DNA of 64,000 nucleotides from Gordonia sp. KTR9 (GCF_000143885.2 NC_018581.1:2976001-3040000); one strand, 5' to 3'. Counted from the stretch's first letter, positions 24,169 through 34,506 are shown. The notes: generated from the letters alone by a model not told the origin. A program made the numbers and translations.

Positions 24169-27100
24169 GTGCCCTCCCGGTGCTGGTTGAGCGGCACCCA
24201 CACGGTTCGAGCCAGTCCGGCGAACAGCGGTTCTCCCTCGGTCATGGCCAACTCGACACCGCCGATGGTTCGTTGCTCGGGTGCAGGGTCGTCGAGGAGG
24301 TCGTCGAACTCGACATCGGCCAGTACGTCTCCACCGAAGGCCAGCTTCACGTAGGGGTCGTTGGCGGGACCGAACTTGTCGTCGAAGGTCCTGCGGGCAT
24401 TGGCCAGCGAGAAGGTGCTCCGCCGGCCGGGACCGTCGTTCTCGACGAAAGTGCACGCCGGTTCCAACGGCAGCGGCAGCGGGCGACGCAGACCCTCGTC
24501 GCGCAGTCGGACGAGGTCGTGGAGCAGCGAGACCGGATCCTCGGGACGCCGGAGCCTGACGGTGCTGGTCCCACCGCCCCGTGCGGCACGCCCGACCAGG
24601 ACCGCCGACTCGACCGGTCGGGCTTCGGGGTTGCCCTGAGTCGCCGCGGCGGCGACCGCGAGGAGCGTGATCCAGCCACTGAGTTGCTGTTTGGCCTTGA
24701 GTTTGGAATAGGTCGCCCGTACCACCGCGGCCGGTCCGGTGTCGCCGAACACGTCGCCGACCGTGCCATGCACCCGGCGTCCGTCGGGCAGGCGGACCAG
24801 GACGTCGAGGGTTCTGGGAGTCCCCGACCGCAACGGCTCGACGACGCCGTGCAAGCGGGTCACCGCCCGCGAGATCGCGCGGAGCTCGCGGGTACCGAAC
24901 GCGAACGGCGGCAGGGTGCCGCGCCGGAGTTCGGCCGCTTCGCAGTCCGCGATCGACACCCCGGTCAGCATCCGGGACAGGAACCGATCGCCGATTCCCC
25001 ACTTGTCCAGCGGTTCCAGTTCGACGTCGAGCTGGTCGTCGTGCGGCCGGTCGTCGTCGGGAATGCGGGCACCGAGTCTCTGCCGGACGAACGCGACGAT
25101 CGGATCCACGTGGAAATCGATGAGCGTCGCGAGGTCGATGTCCTCGGTGTCGAAGGTGCGTTCCGGCGCGGGCAGTACCTCGTGTGCGGCAACCACCGGA
25201 CGCTGCGACGGCTCGCGCAACGCCTCGGCGCCGGCGAGCATCGACGCATCGTGGCTGAACGGTCCCGGAATGCCCGGCACCCCACCGGGAGTGAAGTTCC
25301 GCGCATCGAACCCGTGCAGAGAGTGCCGACGGAGAACGCTGGTGCCGGTCAGGCCGGTGAGGGTGTCCGTGAGTTCGCTGACGACCACGGCGGGCGGGAT
25401 CCGCCGGCCCGACACCGGATCGGCACCGCTGTAGAAAACCAGGAGTGCGTCCTGCGCCGCGCAGATCGCGTCGAGGAAACACTGCCGGTCCTCGTCCCGC
25501 GGGTTACGCTCCCCCACCAGCGGATCGACGCCGAGGACGTCGTCTCCGTCGATGCGCTGCACACGCGGGAAGACCTCCGCGTCCACACCGAGGAGCACGA
25601 TCACCCGATGCGGCACCGAGCGCATGGGCACCATCGTGCAGACGGTGAGTTCTCCGGTGCGGAAGTTCGAGCGCGTCGGCCGGCCCGCGACCAGAGCCGC
25701 CAACAGGTCCCGCACGTCTGCCAGGCGCAGTACCTCCTCCGGCTCGACCGGCCGGGTGTCGCCGAAGGCCTCACTCAGCATCCGGATGGCCTGCGCGCGT
25801 TGCCAATCGTCGACGGGCTCGGTCGCCGTGAGAGACGAGACGGCATCGATGAGCGTCTCCGCCCAGCGGTGCGCGGGCGCGGCTTCCCGCAGTTCGGCCA
25901 GCACCCGTCCGAGGCGGGACAGGAACTCGTCGAACCGGCCGACGAGGTCGATCCCGGTGCTCTCGACGCCGGCCAGCGGGAGTGCGGTGCCGAGCCATTC
26001 ATCGTCGGACTCCTCGGCGACGACGCCGAGGGAGATGCGATCCAGGCCGGCATCGAAGGTGCCCTGCCGGAAGCGTTCGAGACCGTACCGGGCCCGTTCG
26101 GCGACGCCCAGACCCCAGCGGACATTGCTGTGCGCCAACCATTCCCGGATGAGGTCGAGGTCGTCGTCGGTCATCGCGAACCGTGTTCGTACCGGCGGGG
26201 CCCCGAGGAGGTCGACGACATCACCGGCGGTCACGCGTCCCGCGGCCAGCTCGACGACCCCGACGATCACGTCGAGGATCGGGTTGACGTGACGGATTCC
26301 GCGGTCGGCCAGCCGAACTCGGAGGTCGAAGGCCGGATGCGGCAGTCCCGCCTGACCGAACGCACCACGGATCAGGGGCGCGAAGGTCTCGACATCGGGA
26401 CACATGATGAGGACGTCGCGCGGCTGCAGCTCGGGATCGTCGGCGAACAGATGCAACAACCGATCCCGCAGCACCTCGATCTGGCGCTCGGGTCCGTGAC
26501 AGGCGTGCACCTCGACCGACCGGTCCGCGACCGCCGACGACGATGCGAGGCCACCGTGCGCGATGCCGACGGGGCCGGAATCACCGGAGGAGTCGGTGAC
26601 GTCGGGCGCAGGATCGAGGTCATCGCGGATCCCCGACTGGACCGCGTGTAGCGCCGAATCCGCGACCACCGGCTGCCGCGGCGGATGGTGGACGTCCCGA
26701 TCCACGATCGGGGCGAGCCGCAACTGCAGTTCCTGCAGATCCCGGGAGAGGCCGGCCAGCAACGGGTTTCGCAGTTCGGGGAGCTCGCGTTCCCCGCGCC
26801 TCGGCGGAACCCCCTCGAGGGCATCGCGGTCGACCAGGGCTCCGAGTTCGTCCCACAGGCGCGGACTCGGATGCGGAACGAACAGGTGGACATCATGGTG
26901 GACGGCCGCGGCGGCAGCGATCTGACGGAACGACTCGGTGATCCGCGTCGGCCCGAACACCGACAGTCGTTCCGGCAACCCGCCGGCCGCGGGGTCGGCG
27001 CGGAGGCGATCGCAGACGGCGGCGAGATCCTCCGCGGGATGCGGTCGGCCGATCTCCTCGCGGACCGCACGCCAGAACGCGGGCTGCCAGGCGAGGTCAT

Positions 27101-27647
27101 CCCGCAGTGGTCGACCGGCGCCGTCGAGGTCGTCACCGGCGGCCCAGTCGGCGATCAGGGACGGCCGCGACCGCCCGTACCGGTCGAACAGTTCGGCCAC
27201 ATGCCGCGCGGTGGCGTAGCGGCGTCCGATCCGGGGCGAGGAGGCATCGCCGGCTCCGATGTGCCGCGCGATGACGTCCAGAGCGGGATCGTCGATCCGG
27301 TCGTCGAGGACGCGCAGCACCGGCCACGTCAGCTCGGTCGCGCGCCACGGGTCGTCCGGCGCCGTGAGCGAGGCGGCGGTGTGCAGACGGGTTCCGCCGA
27401 GCACCGCGGCGCCGATCGCGTCCGCCAGACGGGACGGCCCGGTGAAGTCGATGTTGGCGGCGATACCGTCGCCGCCGGCACCGGTCCCCAACCGCCGTGC
27501 CAGATGCTGGGCGAGCCACCGCTCGACCCCGGCGGCGGGGACCGACACGATCTCCGGACGCATCGGATCGTCCAGCGGATGCGTCAGGACGTCGGCCAGG
27601 GCGTCGGCCAGCGTGTCGGTGCGTTCGGCGCGGTGGAGGATCAGCAT
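24165..27647 (-). CDS. recC: exodeoxyribonuclease V gamma subunit RecC
   Basis: Chi-recognition and scaffold subunit of RecBCD, 1160 residues. The N-terminus MLILHRAERTDTLADALADVL and the blocks AGVERWLAQHLARRLG, VFGPTRITESF and HACHGPERQIEVLRDRLLHLF match RecC, which keeps a helicase fold without the catalytic motifs. ATG 27647 is chosen because it gives this standard N-terminus; the frame is open further upstream but overlaps the thioesterase gene. The stop overlaps recB by 4 nt. The thioesterase gene stops 31 nt upstream on the same strand, so transcription may begin there. Confidence 0.95.
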   Translation of the reverse strand: MLILHRAERTDTLADALADVLTHPLDDPMRPEIVSVPAAGVERWLAQHLARRLGTGAGGDGIAANIDFTGPSRLADAIGAAVLGGTRLHTAASLTAPDDPWRATELTWPVLRVLDDRIDDPALDVIARHIGAGDASSPRIGRRYATARHVAELFDRYGRSRPSLIADWAAGDDLDGAGRPLRDDLAWQPAFWRAVREEIGRPHPAEDLAAVCDRLRADPAAGGLPERLSVFGPTRITESFRQIAAAAAVHHDVHLFVPHPSPRLWDELGALVDRDALEGVPPRRGERELPELRNPLLAGLSRDLQELQLRLAPIVDRDVHHPPRQPVVADSALHAVQSGIRDDLDPAPDVTDSSGDSGPVGIAHGGLASSSAVADRSVEVHACHGPERQIEVLRDRLLHLFADDPELQPRDVLIMCPDVETFAPLIRGAFGQAGLPHPAFDLRVRLADRGIRHVNPILDVIVGVVELAAGRVTAGDVVDLLGAPPVRTRFAMTDDDLDLIREWLAHSNVRWGLGVAERARYGLERFRQGTFDAGLDRISLGVVAEESDDEWLGTALPLAGVESTGIDLVGRFDEFLSRLGRVLAELREAAPAHRWAETLIDAVSSLTATEPVDDWQRAQAIRMLSEAFGDTRPVEPEEVLRLADVRDLLAALVAGRPTRSNFRTGELTVCTMVPMRSVPHRVIVLLGVDAEVFPRVQRIDGDDVLGVDPLVGERNPRDEDRQCFLDAICAAQDALLVFYSGADPVSGRRIPPAVVVSELTDTLTGLTGTSVLRRHSLHGFDARNFTPGGVPGIPGPFSHDASMLAGAEALREPSQRPVVAAHEVLPAPERTFDTEDIDLATLIDFHVDPIVAFVRQRLGARIPDDDRPHDDQLDVELEPLDKWGIGDRFLSRMLTGVSIADCEAAELRRGTLPPFAFGTRELRAISRAVTRLHGVVEPLRSGTPRTLDVLVRLPDGRRVHGTVGDVFGDTGPAAVVRATYSKLKAKQQLSGWITLLAVAAAATQGNPEARPVESAVLVGRAARGGGTSTVRLRRPEDPVSLLHDLVRLRDEGLRRPLPLPLEPACTFVENDGPGRRSTFSLANARRTFDDKFGPANDPYVKLAFGGDVLADVEFDDLLDDPAPEQRTIGGVELAMTEGEPLFAGLARTVWVPLNQHREGT

Positions 27648-27678
27648 CGGAAGGGTGTGCCCGTCGGGCGCGGGCCGG

Positions 27679-28218
27679 TCAACCCGCGACGTCCGACCGG
27701 GGTGTGTGGAACCGCACCGGTTCCCCGAGCCGTGCCGACAGAAGTCCCCGGGCGTCGTCGGGAATCGGGGTCGGTCGGCCGGTGTCCGGGTCGACGACGA
27801 CCATCGTGGTCTCGGCGGTGGCGCACAACGTCCCGGACTGGTCGAACAGGCGCAGGGCCATGACGAACGACGACCGGCCGACGCGTCCGATGCACGTGCG
27901 GACGTGCACGGGGTCGGGCGAGTAGTGGACGGGAGCGGAGAACTCGATGTCGTGGCGGACGACGAGGAACGAGAACCGCCGCGGGCGGTCGGGCATCCAT
28001 TCGATGAACGAACGCACGCGGCTCTCCTCGAAGATCCGGGAGATCTGCACGTTGTTGATGTGGTTGTTGATGTCCATGTCACCCCACCGCAGCGCAACCG
28101 GGACGTCGAGGTGATAGTCGGGCCCGGCAGAACCGGCTGCGTGCCCGTCGGGATCGAGGGCGTCGGGATCGAGGGCGTCTGGGTCGAGGGCCACGGCGCA
28201 GATCTTAGTGCGGGACAC
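27679..28218 (-). CDS. acyl-CoA thioesterase, 4HBT hotdog family
   Basis: Predicted acyl-CoA thioesterase of up to 179 residues. The hotdog domain begins near residue 35 with VALRWGDMDINNHINNVQISRIFEE, whose Asp is the catalytic residue of the FadM/YbgC-like group, and continues with RHDIEFSAPVHY. The N-terminus is made of a threefold ALDPD repeat encoded by 15-bp tandem repeats at 28147-28191, so the start is uncertain: GTG 28218 is annotated here, and GTG 28194 is nearly as good; neither has a strong ribosome site. It is the gene before recC and may form the promoter-proximal part of that unit. Confidence 0.85.
   Translation of the reverse strand: MSRTKICAVALDPDALDPDALDPDGHAAGSAGPDYHLDVPVALRWGDMDINNHINNVQISRIFEESRVRSFIEWMPDRPRRFSFLVVRHDIEFSAPVHYSPDPVHVRTCIGRVGRSSFVMALRLFDQSGTLCATAETTMVVVDPDTGRPTPIPDDARGLLSARLGEPVRFHTPRSDVAG
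28147..28191 (-). repeat. 15-bp tandem repeat x3 within thioesterase N-terminus
   Basis: GTCGGGATCGAGGGC occurs at 28147-28161 and 28162-28176, and as GTCTGGGTCGAGGGC at 28177-28191. It encodes three ALDPD units ahead of the conserved hotdog domain. Because the unit is a multiple of three, slippage would change only the length of the N-terminal tail. Confidence 0.9.
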
Positions 28219-28331
28219 GCGTGCGGCGAACTGCCGGAGTCACCGACGGCCAGACCGTAGACTCACTCGCCGGGGGTCAGAACCACAGGCGAATCGGTGC
28301 GCGCACCCCCGGCGCGCGGTGAGGGGCTCGG

Positions 28332-28937
28332 GTGAACATCGACACGGTACGGGCTCGGCTGCGCCCGGTGTCCGCCGTCGATGTCGACGAGCTCGTCCAC
28401 CTCGACAGTGATCCCGAGGTCATGCGCTATGTGAGCGGCGGTGCGGCCACCCCGCGCGCCGTGATCGAGGACTGGATGCTCCCCCGTGCCGAGACCGAGC
28501 GTCGCAAGTACGGCACCGGCACCTGGATTCTCTGCGACCCCGCCACGACCGCCTTCCTCGGCTGGATCTCGCTGCGCACCCCACGGCACAGCTGCCGGGC
28601 CGAACTCGAACTGAGCTACCGCCTCCGCCGCACGGTGTGGGGTCGCGGGCTGGCCACCGAGGCGGCGTTCGCCCTCGTCGCCTTCGCGTTCGACCACCTC
28701 GGGACCGAACGGGTCTTCGCCAGCACCGTCGCCCGCAACGCGTCGTCGCGGCGGGTGATGGAGAAACTGGGCATGACGCTCTGCGCGATCCACCTCTGCG
28801 ACGACGCGGCCGACTCGGCCGACCTGCTGACCATCCACCCGGACCGGGACCGCTCCGAGGTCGAGTACGAGATCCTGCGCGCCGACTGGCAGCAGCGATC
28901 GCAGCGCTGGTCGTCGGCCGGCGGTCTCACCGCGTGA
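28332..28937 (+). CDS. GNAT family N-acetyltransferase
   Basis: RimJ/RimL-type acetyltransferase of 201 residues. It starts with the usual substrate-side strand RARLRPVSAVDVDELVHL and contains the acetyl-CoA site as RRTVWGRGLATEAAFALVAFA (near 98-118), followed by FASTVARNASSRRVMEKLGM, the hallmark C-terminal part of this subgroup. The start is GTG 28332, preceded by GAGGGGC. A 10-bp inverted repeat (28268-28277 with 28305-28314) lies in the leader and could affect translation or be a weak terminator. Substrate is unknown; members acetylate protein N-termini, aminoglycosides or small amines. Confidence 0.88.
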   Translation: MNIDTVRARLRPVSAVDVDELVHLDSDPEVMRYVSGGAATPRAVIEDWMLPRAETERRKYGTGTWILCDPATTAFLGWISLRTPRHSCRAELELSYRLRRTVWGRGLATEAAFALVAFAFDHLGTERVFASTVARNASSRRVMEKLGMTLCAIHLCDDAADSADLLTIHPDRDRSEVEYEILRADWQQRSQRWSSAGGLTA

Positions 28938-29108
28938 GCACAACACCCCTCTGGCCGCGCCCATCGGATCATCATTGACTACCGTTGAGAACATGCACGG
29001 TCGTACTCCGGCCCCGGCGCTGCACCGTCACCTCGGGTAGCGCCCCCACCCGGTCCGCCGAAGTCCCGCACGACCGTCGCCCAACGACGTAGAAGGAGAT
29101 GTCTGGAG

Positions 29109-30626
29109 ATGAGCAGCCCCGCCGTCCAGGCCCCCACTGGAGCAGCCACGACCCGCCGGAAAGTCGTCATCATCGGGTCCGGCTTCGGCGGATTGTTCGC
29201 CGCCCAGCGACTGGCCAAGGCCGATGTCGACGTGACGCTGATCGCCAAGACCACGCATCACCTGTTCCAGCCGATGCTCTACCAGGTGGCGACCGGCATC
29301 GTCGCCGAGGGCGAGATCGCGCCGGCCACCCGCGTCGTCCTGCGCAAGCAGAAGAACACCGCCGTGCTCATGGGCGACGTGTACGACATCGACCTGGACG
29401 CCAAGACCGTCACCTCCCGGCTGCTCGAACGGATCACGGTCACCCCGTACGACGACCTGATCGTGGCCGCCGGCGCCGACCAGTCCTACTTCGGCAACGA
29501 TCACTTCGCCGAGTTCGCACCCGGCATGAAGACCATCGACCATGCCCTCGAGCTGCGCGGCCGCATCCTCGGCGCCTTCGAGCAGGCCGAGTTGTCCCAC
29601 GACCCCGCCGAGCGCGCCAAGCTGCTGACCTTCGTGGTCGTCGGCGCCGGCCCCACCGGGGTCGAGCTGGCCGGGCAGATCGCCGAGATGAGCGACAAGA
29701 CACTCAAGGGCGCGTTCCGCAACATCGACCCGACCGAGGCCCGGGTGATCCTGCTCGACGCCGCACCGGCCGTCCTGCCGCCGTTCGGTCCGAAGCTCGG
29801 CGGCAAGGCCGCGGAGCGGCTCGAGCGGATGGGTGTCGAGATCCAGCTCAACGCGATGGTCGTCGACGTCGACTACGACGGTCTGGTCGTCAAGGAGAAG
29901 GACGGCACCACCCGCCGCATCGAATCCCAGTGCAAGGTCTGGTCGGCCGGCGTGCAGGCCAGCCCGCTCGGACAGCAGCTCGCCGAACAGTCCGGCGTCG
30001 AACTCGACCGCGCCGGACGGGTGAAGGTCCTGCCGGATCTCACGATCCCCGGCCATCCCGAGGTGTTCGTGGTCGGCGACATGATGGCGGTCGACGGCGT
30101 GCCGGGCGTCGCACAGGGCGCGATCCAGGGCGGTCGCTACGCGGCCGACGCCATCAAGGCCGAGCTGAAGGGCCAGACCCCGGACCAGCGCAAGCCGTTC
30201 AGCTACTACGACAAGGGTTCGATGGCGACGATCTCGCGGTACTCCGCGGTGATGCAGGTCCCGATCCCGGGTATCAAGAAGACGTTCGAGACCGAGGGCT
30301 ACTTCGCCTGGCTCGGCTGGCTCGCGCTGCACCTCGTGTATCTGGTCGGGTTCCGCAACCGGTTGAACACGCTGATCAACTGGTTCTTCGCGTTCACCAC
30401 GCGCGGTCGATCGCAGCTCGCGGTGACCGAGCAGCAGGTGTATGCGCGAACCGCGATCGGCCAGCTGTCCGCCCTGGAGAAGGCCGGCACGACCTCGGAG
30501 TCAGAACCCGCGAAGACCGACGCCGGGACCGTGGACTCGGGTTCGACCGGCCCCGGGACCACCGGGTCGGTACCCACCGAGGGCAAAGACGCCGACGGCA
30601 ACGAATCCGAGGCCGAGGCCAGCTGA
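29109..30626 (+). CDS. ndh: type II NADH dehydrogenase (NDH-2)
   Basis: Single-subunit, non-proton-pumping NADH:menaquinone oxidoreductase of 505 residues, bound to the inner face of the membrane. The FAD-binding motif VIIGSGFGGLFAA lies at 20-32 and the NADH-binding motif VVVGAGPTGVELAGQ near 178-192. A hydrophobic stretch near 395-415 (WLALHLVYLVGFRNR) and a following amphipathic helix anchor it. The C-terminus is a disordered Thr/Gly/Asp-rich tail. The ATG is backed by AGAAGGAG in the leader. In M. tuberculosis ndh (Rv1854c) is the gene next to the urease operon, as here; a perfect terminator hairpin separates it from ureD. Confidence 0.96.
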   Translation: MSSPAVQAPTGAATTRRKVVIIGSGFGGLFAAQRLAKADVDVTLIAKTTHHLFQPMLYQVATGIVAEGEIAPATRVVLRKQKNTAVLMGDVYDIDLDAKTVTSRLLERITVTPYDDLIVAAGADQSYFGNDHFAEFAPGMKTIDHALELRGRILGAFEQAELSHDPAERAKLLTFVVVGAGPTGVELAGQIAEMSDKTLKGAFRNIDPTEARVILLDAAPAVLPPFGPKLGGKAAERLERMGVEIQLNAMVVDVDYDGLVVKEKDGTTRRIESQCKVWSAGVQASPLGQQLAEQSGVELDRAGRVKVLPDLTIPGHPEVFVVGDMMAVDGVPGVAQGAIQGGRYAADAIKAELKGQTPDQRKPFSYYDKGSMATISRYSAVMQVPIPGIKKTFETEGYFAWLGWLALHLVYLVGFRNRLNTLINWFFAFTTRGRSQLAVTEQQVYARTAIGQLSALEKAGTTSESEPAKTDAGTVDSGSTGPGTTGSVPTEGKDADGNESEAEAS

Positions 30627-30654
30627 CCCTCCGCGGCCTGCTGACCGCGGAGGG
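30627..30654. terminator. bidirectional terminator hairpin between ndh and ureD
   Basis: CCCTCCGCGG (30627-30636) and CCGCGGAGGG (30645-30654) form a perfect 10-bp stem with an 8-nt loop, exactly filling the gap between the two convergent stop codons. Confidence 0.85.
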
Positions 30655-31383
30655 CTACGACACCACGGCCAGTGCGTCGAGCTCGAGGTCGTCGGCCAGC
30701 CGGCGCGCAGCGCTGACCGACGCCCCGAGCGCACTGGTGAGGCTGGCACCACCGGCCAGTTGGAGGCGCGCGGCGAACTCGGTCGCGTGCACCACCCCCG
30801 GCCGATTGTCCGGGTAGCGGAAGACGCTGCTCGCCGCGCGGTGGCCGGCAGCTGCGGCCGGTGTGCCGTGACCCAGCCGCAGCCGATGCGCCAGCACCAC
30901 CTCGCCGTCGGTGTCCACGCGCAGTCCCCCTGTCCAGGTGCCCGCCCGATCACGGTCGGCCAGCGTCGTGTCCGTCATCGTGGCCGCCCGGCCGATCTGG
31001 ACGTGTTCGTGCAGATCGAGGGTGGCGCCGGACGCGAGACCGACCGCGATGTCGGAATGGTGAACCGCGCCGCCGGCGACCACGGTCGGCTGCGGATCAA
31101 CGCGCAGACGGCCGCCGTCGCCGACCAGGATCTCCCACCGGGCCGACGAGTCCACACGGTCGCGGGCCGGTAGTGCGATGGTCGCCGCGACGCTGCCCAC
31201 CCGCAAATGTGCACCGGGTTCGACCTCGATGCGGACCACGATCTCGTCACCGCCCAGCGGCGTCGCGGCCGTACCGATGAGCTGCACGTGGCCGGGAGCG
31301 GTGACCCGCACGCCCAGTCCCCCGACCGCCCGGTGACGCACGCCGCGGTCGACCGTGGCGACGATGTCGACCTCGGTGCGCAT
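30655..31383 (-). CDS. ureD: urease accessory protein UreD
   Basis: Urease maturation factor of 242 residues; UreD(H) binds apo-urease and, with UreF and UreG, delivers nickel to the active site. Recognisable blocks are the strand-rich core with TAATPLGGDEIVVRIEVEPGAH-type sequence, LHEHVQIGR and VVLAHRLRLG. ATG 31383 lies 2 nt behind the ureG stop, so it is the last gene of the ureABCFGD unit. The family is divergent in actinobacteria, and the protein is shorter than enterobacterial UreD (about 270), but position at the operon end fixes the assignment. Confidence 0.88.
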   Translation of the reverse strand: MRTEVDIVATVDRGVRHRAVGGLGVRVTAPGHVQLIGTAATPLGGDEIVVRIEVEPGAHLRVGSVAATIALPARDRVDSSARWEILVGDGGRLRVDPQPTVVAGGAVHHSDIAVGLASGATLDLHEHVQIGRAATMTDTTLADRDRAGTWTGGLRVDTDGEVVLAHRLRLGHGTPAAAAGHRAASSVFRYPDNRPGVVHATEFAARLQLAGGASLTSALGASVSAARRLADDLELDALAVVS

Positions 31384-31385
31384 GG

Positions 31386-32072
31386 TCACCCGGCGACGAC
31401 CGGGGCCGCCAGCTGAGTCCGGACCCACGCCAGCACGTCGGTCGCCGCGGGATCCTCCGTCAGCGAGATCATCGCGGTCTGGCGGCCGTCACGGACCTTC
31501 GCCGCGTCGCGGCGCATGACCTCGAGGTCGGCGTTGACGCGTTCGGCCAGATCGATCTTGTTGATCACCAACAGGTCCGAGAACGTGACGCCGGGGCCGC
31601 CCTTGCGCGGGACCTTGTCGCCGCCGGCGACGTCGATGACGAAGATCTGGACGTCGATGAGCCCGGTCGAGAAGGTGGCGGTGAGGTTGTCGCCGCCGGA
31701 CTCCACGAGGATCAGGTCCAGCGGCGGGTTGGCCTCGACGAGATCGTCGATGGCGTCGAGGTTGGCGGTGATGTCGTCACGGATGGCGGTGTGGGGGCAT
31801 CCGCCGGTCTGTACGGCGGTGATCCGCTCGTCGGGCAGAACGGCGTTGCGGCGCAGGAAGTCGGCATCCTCGGTCGTGTAGATGTCGTTGGTCAGCACGG
31901 CCACCGACAGCTCGTCCCGGAGCTGCCGGCACAACGCGGCCACCAGCGCGGTCTTGCCGGACCCGACCGGGCCGCCGATGCCGATGCGCAGGGCCTCACC
32001 GGGTTCGCGCTTGCGGCGCGGCCGGTCGTGGTCGTGGGTGTGCGGCTGCCCGTCGATGAGATGCGGGGGCAT
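31386..32072 (-). CDS. ureG: urease accessory GTPase UreG
   Basis: SIMIBI-class GTPase of 228 residues that powers nickel insertion into urease. The P-loop [11 protein letters not shown] is near 34-44; the metal-binding Cys-Pro-His motif is in GGCPHTAIR near 110; the guanine-specificity motif NKIDLA follows. The N-terminus has a histidine-containing tail ([13 protein letters not shown]) that could hold nickel. It lies 47 nt downstream of ureF and 2 nt ahead of ureD. Length agrees with actinobacterial UreG. Confidence 0.97.
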   Translation of the reverse strand: MPPHLIDGQPHTHDHDRPRRKREPGEALRIGIGGPVGSGKTALVAALCRQLRDELSVAVLTNDIYTTEDADFLRRNAVLPDERITAVQTGGCPHTAIRDDITANLDAIDDLVEANPPLDLILVESGGDNLTATFSTGLIDVQIFVIDVAGGDKVPRKGGPGVTFSDLLVINKIDLAERVNADLEVMRRDAAKVRDGRQTAMISLTEDPAATDVLAWVRTQLAAPVVAG

Positions 32073-32119
32073 GAGGACTCCTCTCGGTTCGCGACGTGCG
32101 GCTGCGCGAGGTCGCGGGA

Positions 32120-32785
32120 TCAGGACATGAAGAGCGGCATCGGTTGCCGCTCATGACGTTCGGCGAATATGTCGAGGACCGGGTCGGACAGGTCCGCCAG
32201 ACCGACCGCGGCCTCGGCGGCGACTCGTTCGCATTCGGCGCCGAGCTCGGCGATCATGATCGACACGTCGGCGGGGTCGAGTGCGAGCAACCGCTGACCG
32301 GCGGTCGCCGACCCGCTCATCGTGGTGTAGACGAGGATCAGCGCGGTGTGGAATCCCGACAGGGAGGACACCGCGCCGATGGACCCGCTGATGACCGGAA
32401 GGTGCGTCGACGGCCGGTGGGCCGACCAATCGGTGTCCGGCCACATCCGGCGTGCCAGCCGCACCATGCCGCGCCCTTGCGCCAGCGAGGCCTTCCGAGC
32501 GGCGGATGACGGTGTGCGCGCGTCGGTCTCACGTTGCGCGCGGGGCACCTCGAGTACGCCGTCGGCCACCGCGGCCGCCACCGAGGCCGCGACCAGACCG
32601 CTCGTGGTCACCCGGCGGTACAGAAAGGCCGCGAGATCGCTTGCGGTGCGGATGAATCCGTCGGTGATCGCCTGTTCGACACCGCCGGAGTGCACGTGCC
32701 CGCCCACCGGCAGCCGGGAATCCGCCAGCGCGAGCATCATCGCCAGCGGCGCGGAGGTGACCGTGGTCGTGTCGTCGGAACGCAT
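32120..32785 (-). CDS. ureF: urease accessory protein UreF
   Basis: All-helical urease maturation protein of 221 residues that links UreD and UreG. The N-terminal [21 protein letters not shown] segment is the family signature, followed by helical stretches with [20 protein letters not shown]. The ATG overlaps the ureC stop by one nt (TGATG), so it is translationally coupled to the catalytic subunit. Longer starts upstream lie inside ureC and are not used. It shows no sign of decay. Confidence 0.93.
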   Translation of the reverse strand: MRSDDTTTVTSAPLAMMLALADSRLPVGGHVHSGGVEQAITDGFIRTASDLAAFLYRRVTTSGLVAASVAAAVADGVLEVPRAQRETDARTPSSAARKASLAQGRGMVRLARRMWPDTDWSAHRPSTHLPVISGSIGAVSSLSGFHTALILVYTTMSGSATAGQRLLALDPADVSIMIAELGAECERVAAEAAVGLADLSDPVLDIFAERHERQPMPLFMS

Positions 32786-34503
32786 CAGAACAGGAAATAC
32801 CGTTGCGCCATGGGGAGTTCGGCGACTGGTTCGGACTCCCACACCTCACCGTCGACCGTCACGGTGAACGTGTCGGGATCGACCTCGATCGTCGGGCATG
32901 CGTCGTTGTTGATCATGTCTGCCTTGCCGACACCCCGGGTGTTCTTGACCGGGACCAGCCTGCGGTCGACCCCGATCCGGCCCGCGAGGTCTGCGTCGGC
33001 CCCCGGGGCCACGAAGCTCACCGACGTCGCGGCCGCGAGTTTCGGTGCGGCGCCGAACATCGGCCGCGGGAAAACGGGCTGCGGCGTGGGGATCGACGCG
33101 TTGGCGTCGCCCATCGCCGCCCAGGCGATGGCGCCGCCCTTGATGACCAGATCCGGCCGGATCCCGAAGAACGCGGGATCCCACAGCACCAGGTCGGCGA
33201 GCTTGCCGACCTCGACCGAACCGATCTCGTCGTCGAAGCCGTGCGCGCGCGCCGGGCAGATCGTGTACTTCGCGACGTAACGCCGTGCACGATTGTTGTC
33301 GGCCCGGCCGTCGCCGGGGAGTGACCCGCGTTTGCGTTTCATGACGTGCGCGGTCTGCCAGGTTCGCAGCACGACTTCGCCGATGCGGCCCATCGCCTGC
33401 GAATCCGACCCGATCATCGAGATGGCACCCAGGTCGTGCAGGAGGTCCTCGGCGGCGATCGTGGACGGACGGATCCGGCTCTCGGCGAAGGCGAGATCTT
33501 CCGGCACGGTCGGGTTGAGATGATGGCAGACCATCAGCATGTCGAGATGCTCGTCGAGCGTGTTCACCGTGTGCGGGCGAGTCGGATTCGTCGAGGACGG
33601 AAGCACATTCGGATAGGCCGCGACGGTGATGATGTCCGGCGCGTGACCACCGCCCGCTCCCTCGGTGTGGTAGGCGTGGATGCCCCGGCCCGCGATCGCC
33701 CCGAGCGTGGTCTCCACGAATCCCGCCTCGTTCAGGGTGTCGGAGTGCAACGCGACCTGGACGCCGGTCTCGTCGGCCACCCGCAAGCAGGCGTCGATGG
33801 CAGCGGGCGTACTGCCCCAGTCCTCGTGAAGCTTGAAACCCGATGCGCCCGCCCGGATCTGCTCGTGCATCGACTCGGCGCTGACGGTGTTGCCCTTGCC
33901 GAGGAGCGCGATGTTCATCGGCCAGTGATCGGTCGCGGCGAGGATCGATGCCAGGTGCCAGGCGCCGGGCGTCACGGTGGTCGCCTTGCTGCCCTCGGCC
34001 GGTCCCGTCCCGCCACCGACCACGGTCGTGATCCCGTTGCCCAGCGCCTCGTCCATGATCTGGGGACAGATGAAGTGCACGTGGCAGTCGATGGCACCGG
34101 CGGTGACGATCTTGCCGTTGCCGGCGATGATCTCCGTCGATGGTCCGATGACCAGGTCCGGATGCACCCCGTCCATGGTGTCGGGGTTGCCCGCCTTACC
34201 CATCGCGACGATGCGGCCGTCCCGGATCCCGAGGTCGGCCTTGATGATTCCCCAGTGGTCGAGCACGACGACACCGGTGATGATCGTGTCGGGGGCACCG
34301 TCGGCGCGAGTCGCCCGGCTCTGTCCCATCGACTCGCGGATCACTTTGCCGCCGCCGAAGACCGCCTCGTCCCCGGCGCGCCCGGGCCCACCCGAGAGGT
34401 CGTCGGTGACCTCGATGAGCAGGTCGGTGTCGGCGAGCCGGATCAGATCGCCCGTGGTCGGGCCGAACAGTTGCGCGTAGCGGTCGCGTCCCAGGATGGC
34501 CAT
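32785..34503 (-). CDS. ureC: urease alpha subunit
   Basis: Catalytic subunit of urease, 572 residues, hydrolysing urea to ammonia and carbamate in the cytosol. All active-site residues are present: nickel ligands His141 and His143 (CHVHF), the lysine to be carbamylated Lys224 (GFKLHEDWG), His253, His279 and Asp367 (GSDSQAMGR), and the catalytic flap histidine His327 in MVCHHLNP. These fall at a constant offset of seven from the Klebsiella enzyme. The ATG lies 3 nt behind the ureB stop, and the stop overlaps ureF. The enzyme should be active if nickel is supplied; no nickel transporter is in the window. Confidence 0.98.
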   Translation of the reverse strand: MAILGRDRYAQLFGPTTGDLIRLADTDLLIEVTDDLSGGPGRAGDEAVFGGGKVIRESMGQSRATRADGAPDTIITGVVVLDHWGIIKADLGIRDGRIVAMGKAGNPDTMDGVHPDLVIGPSTEIIAGNGKIVTAGAIDCHVHFICPQIMDEALGNGITTVVGGGTGPAEGSKATTVTPGAWHLASILAATDHWPMNIALLGKGNTVSAESMHEQIRAGASGFKLHEDWGSTPAAIDACLRVADETGVQVALHSDTLNEAGFVETTLGAIAGRGIHAYHTEGAGGGHAPDIITVAAYPNVLPSSTNPTRPHTVNTLDEHLDMLMVCHHLNPTVPEDLAFAESRIRPSTIAAEDLLHDLGAISMIGSDSQAMGRIGEVVLRTWQTAHVMKRKRGSLPGDGRADNNRARRYVAKYTICPARAHGFDDEIGSVEVGKLADLVLWDPAFFGIRPDLVIKGGAIAWAAMGDANASIPTPQPVFPRPMFGAAPKLAAATSVSFVAPGADADLAGRIGVDRRLVPVKNTRGVGKADMINNDACPTIEVDPDTFTVTVDGEVWESEPVAELPMAQRYFLF

Positions 34504-34506
34504 GCG

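Noticed and set aside
21469..26651. Two long plus-strand open frames opposite recB and recC
   Set aside because: Both mirror the real genes, have low-complexity composition and no ribosome site; RecB and RecC motifs on the other strand are intact.
28268..28314. 10-bp inverted repeat in the GNAT leader as a riboswitch
   Set aside because: A single stem with a 27-nt loop and no conserved core; I could not match it to any riboswitch class.
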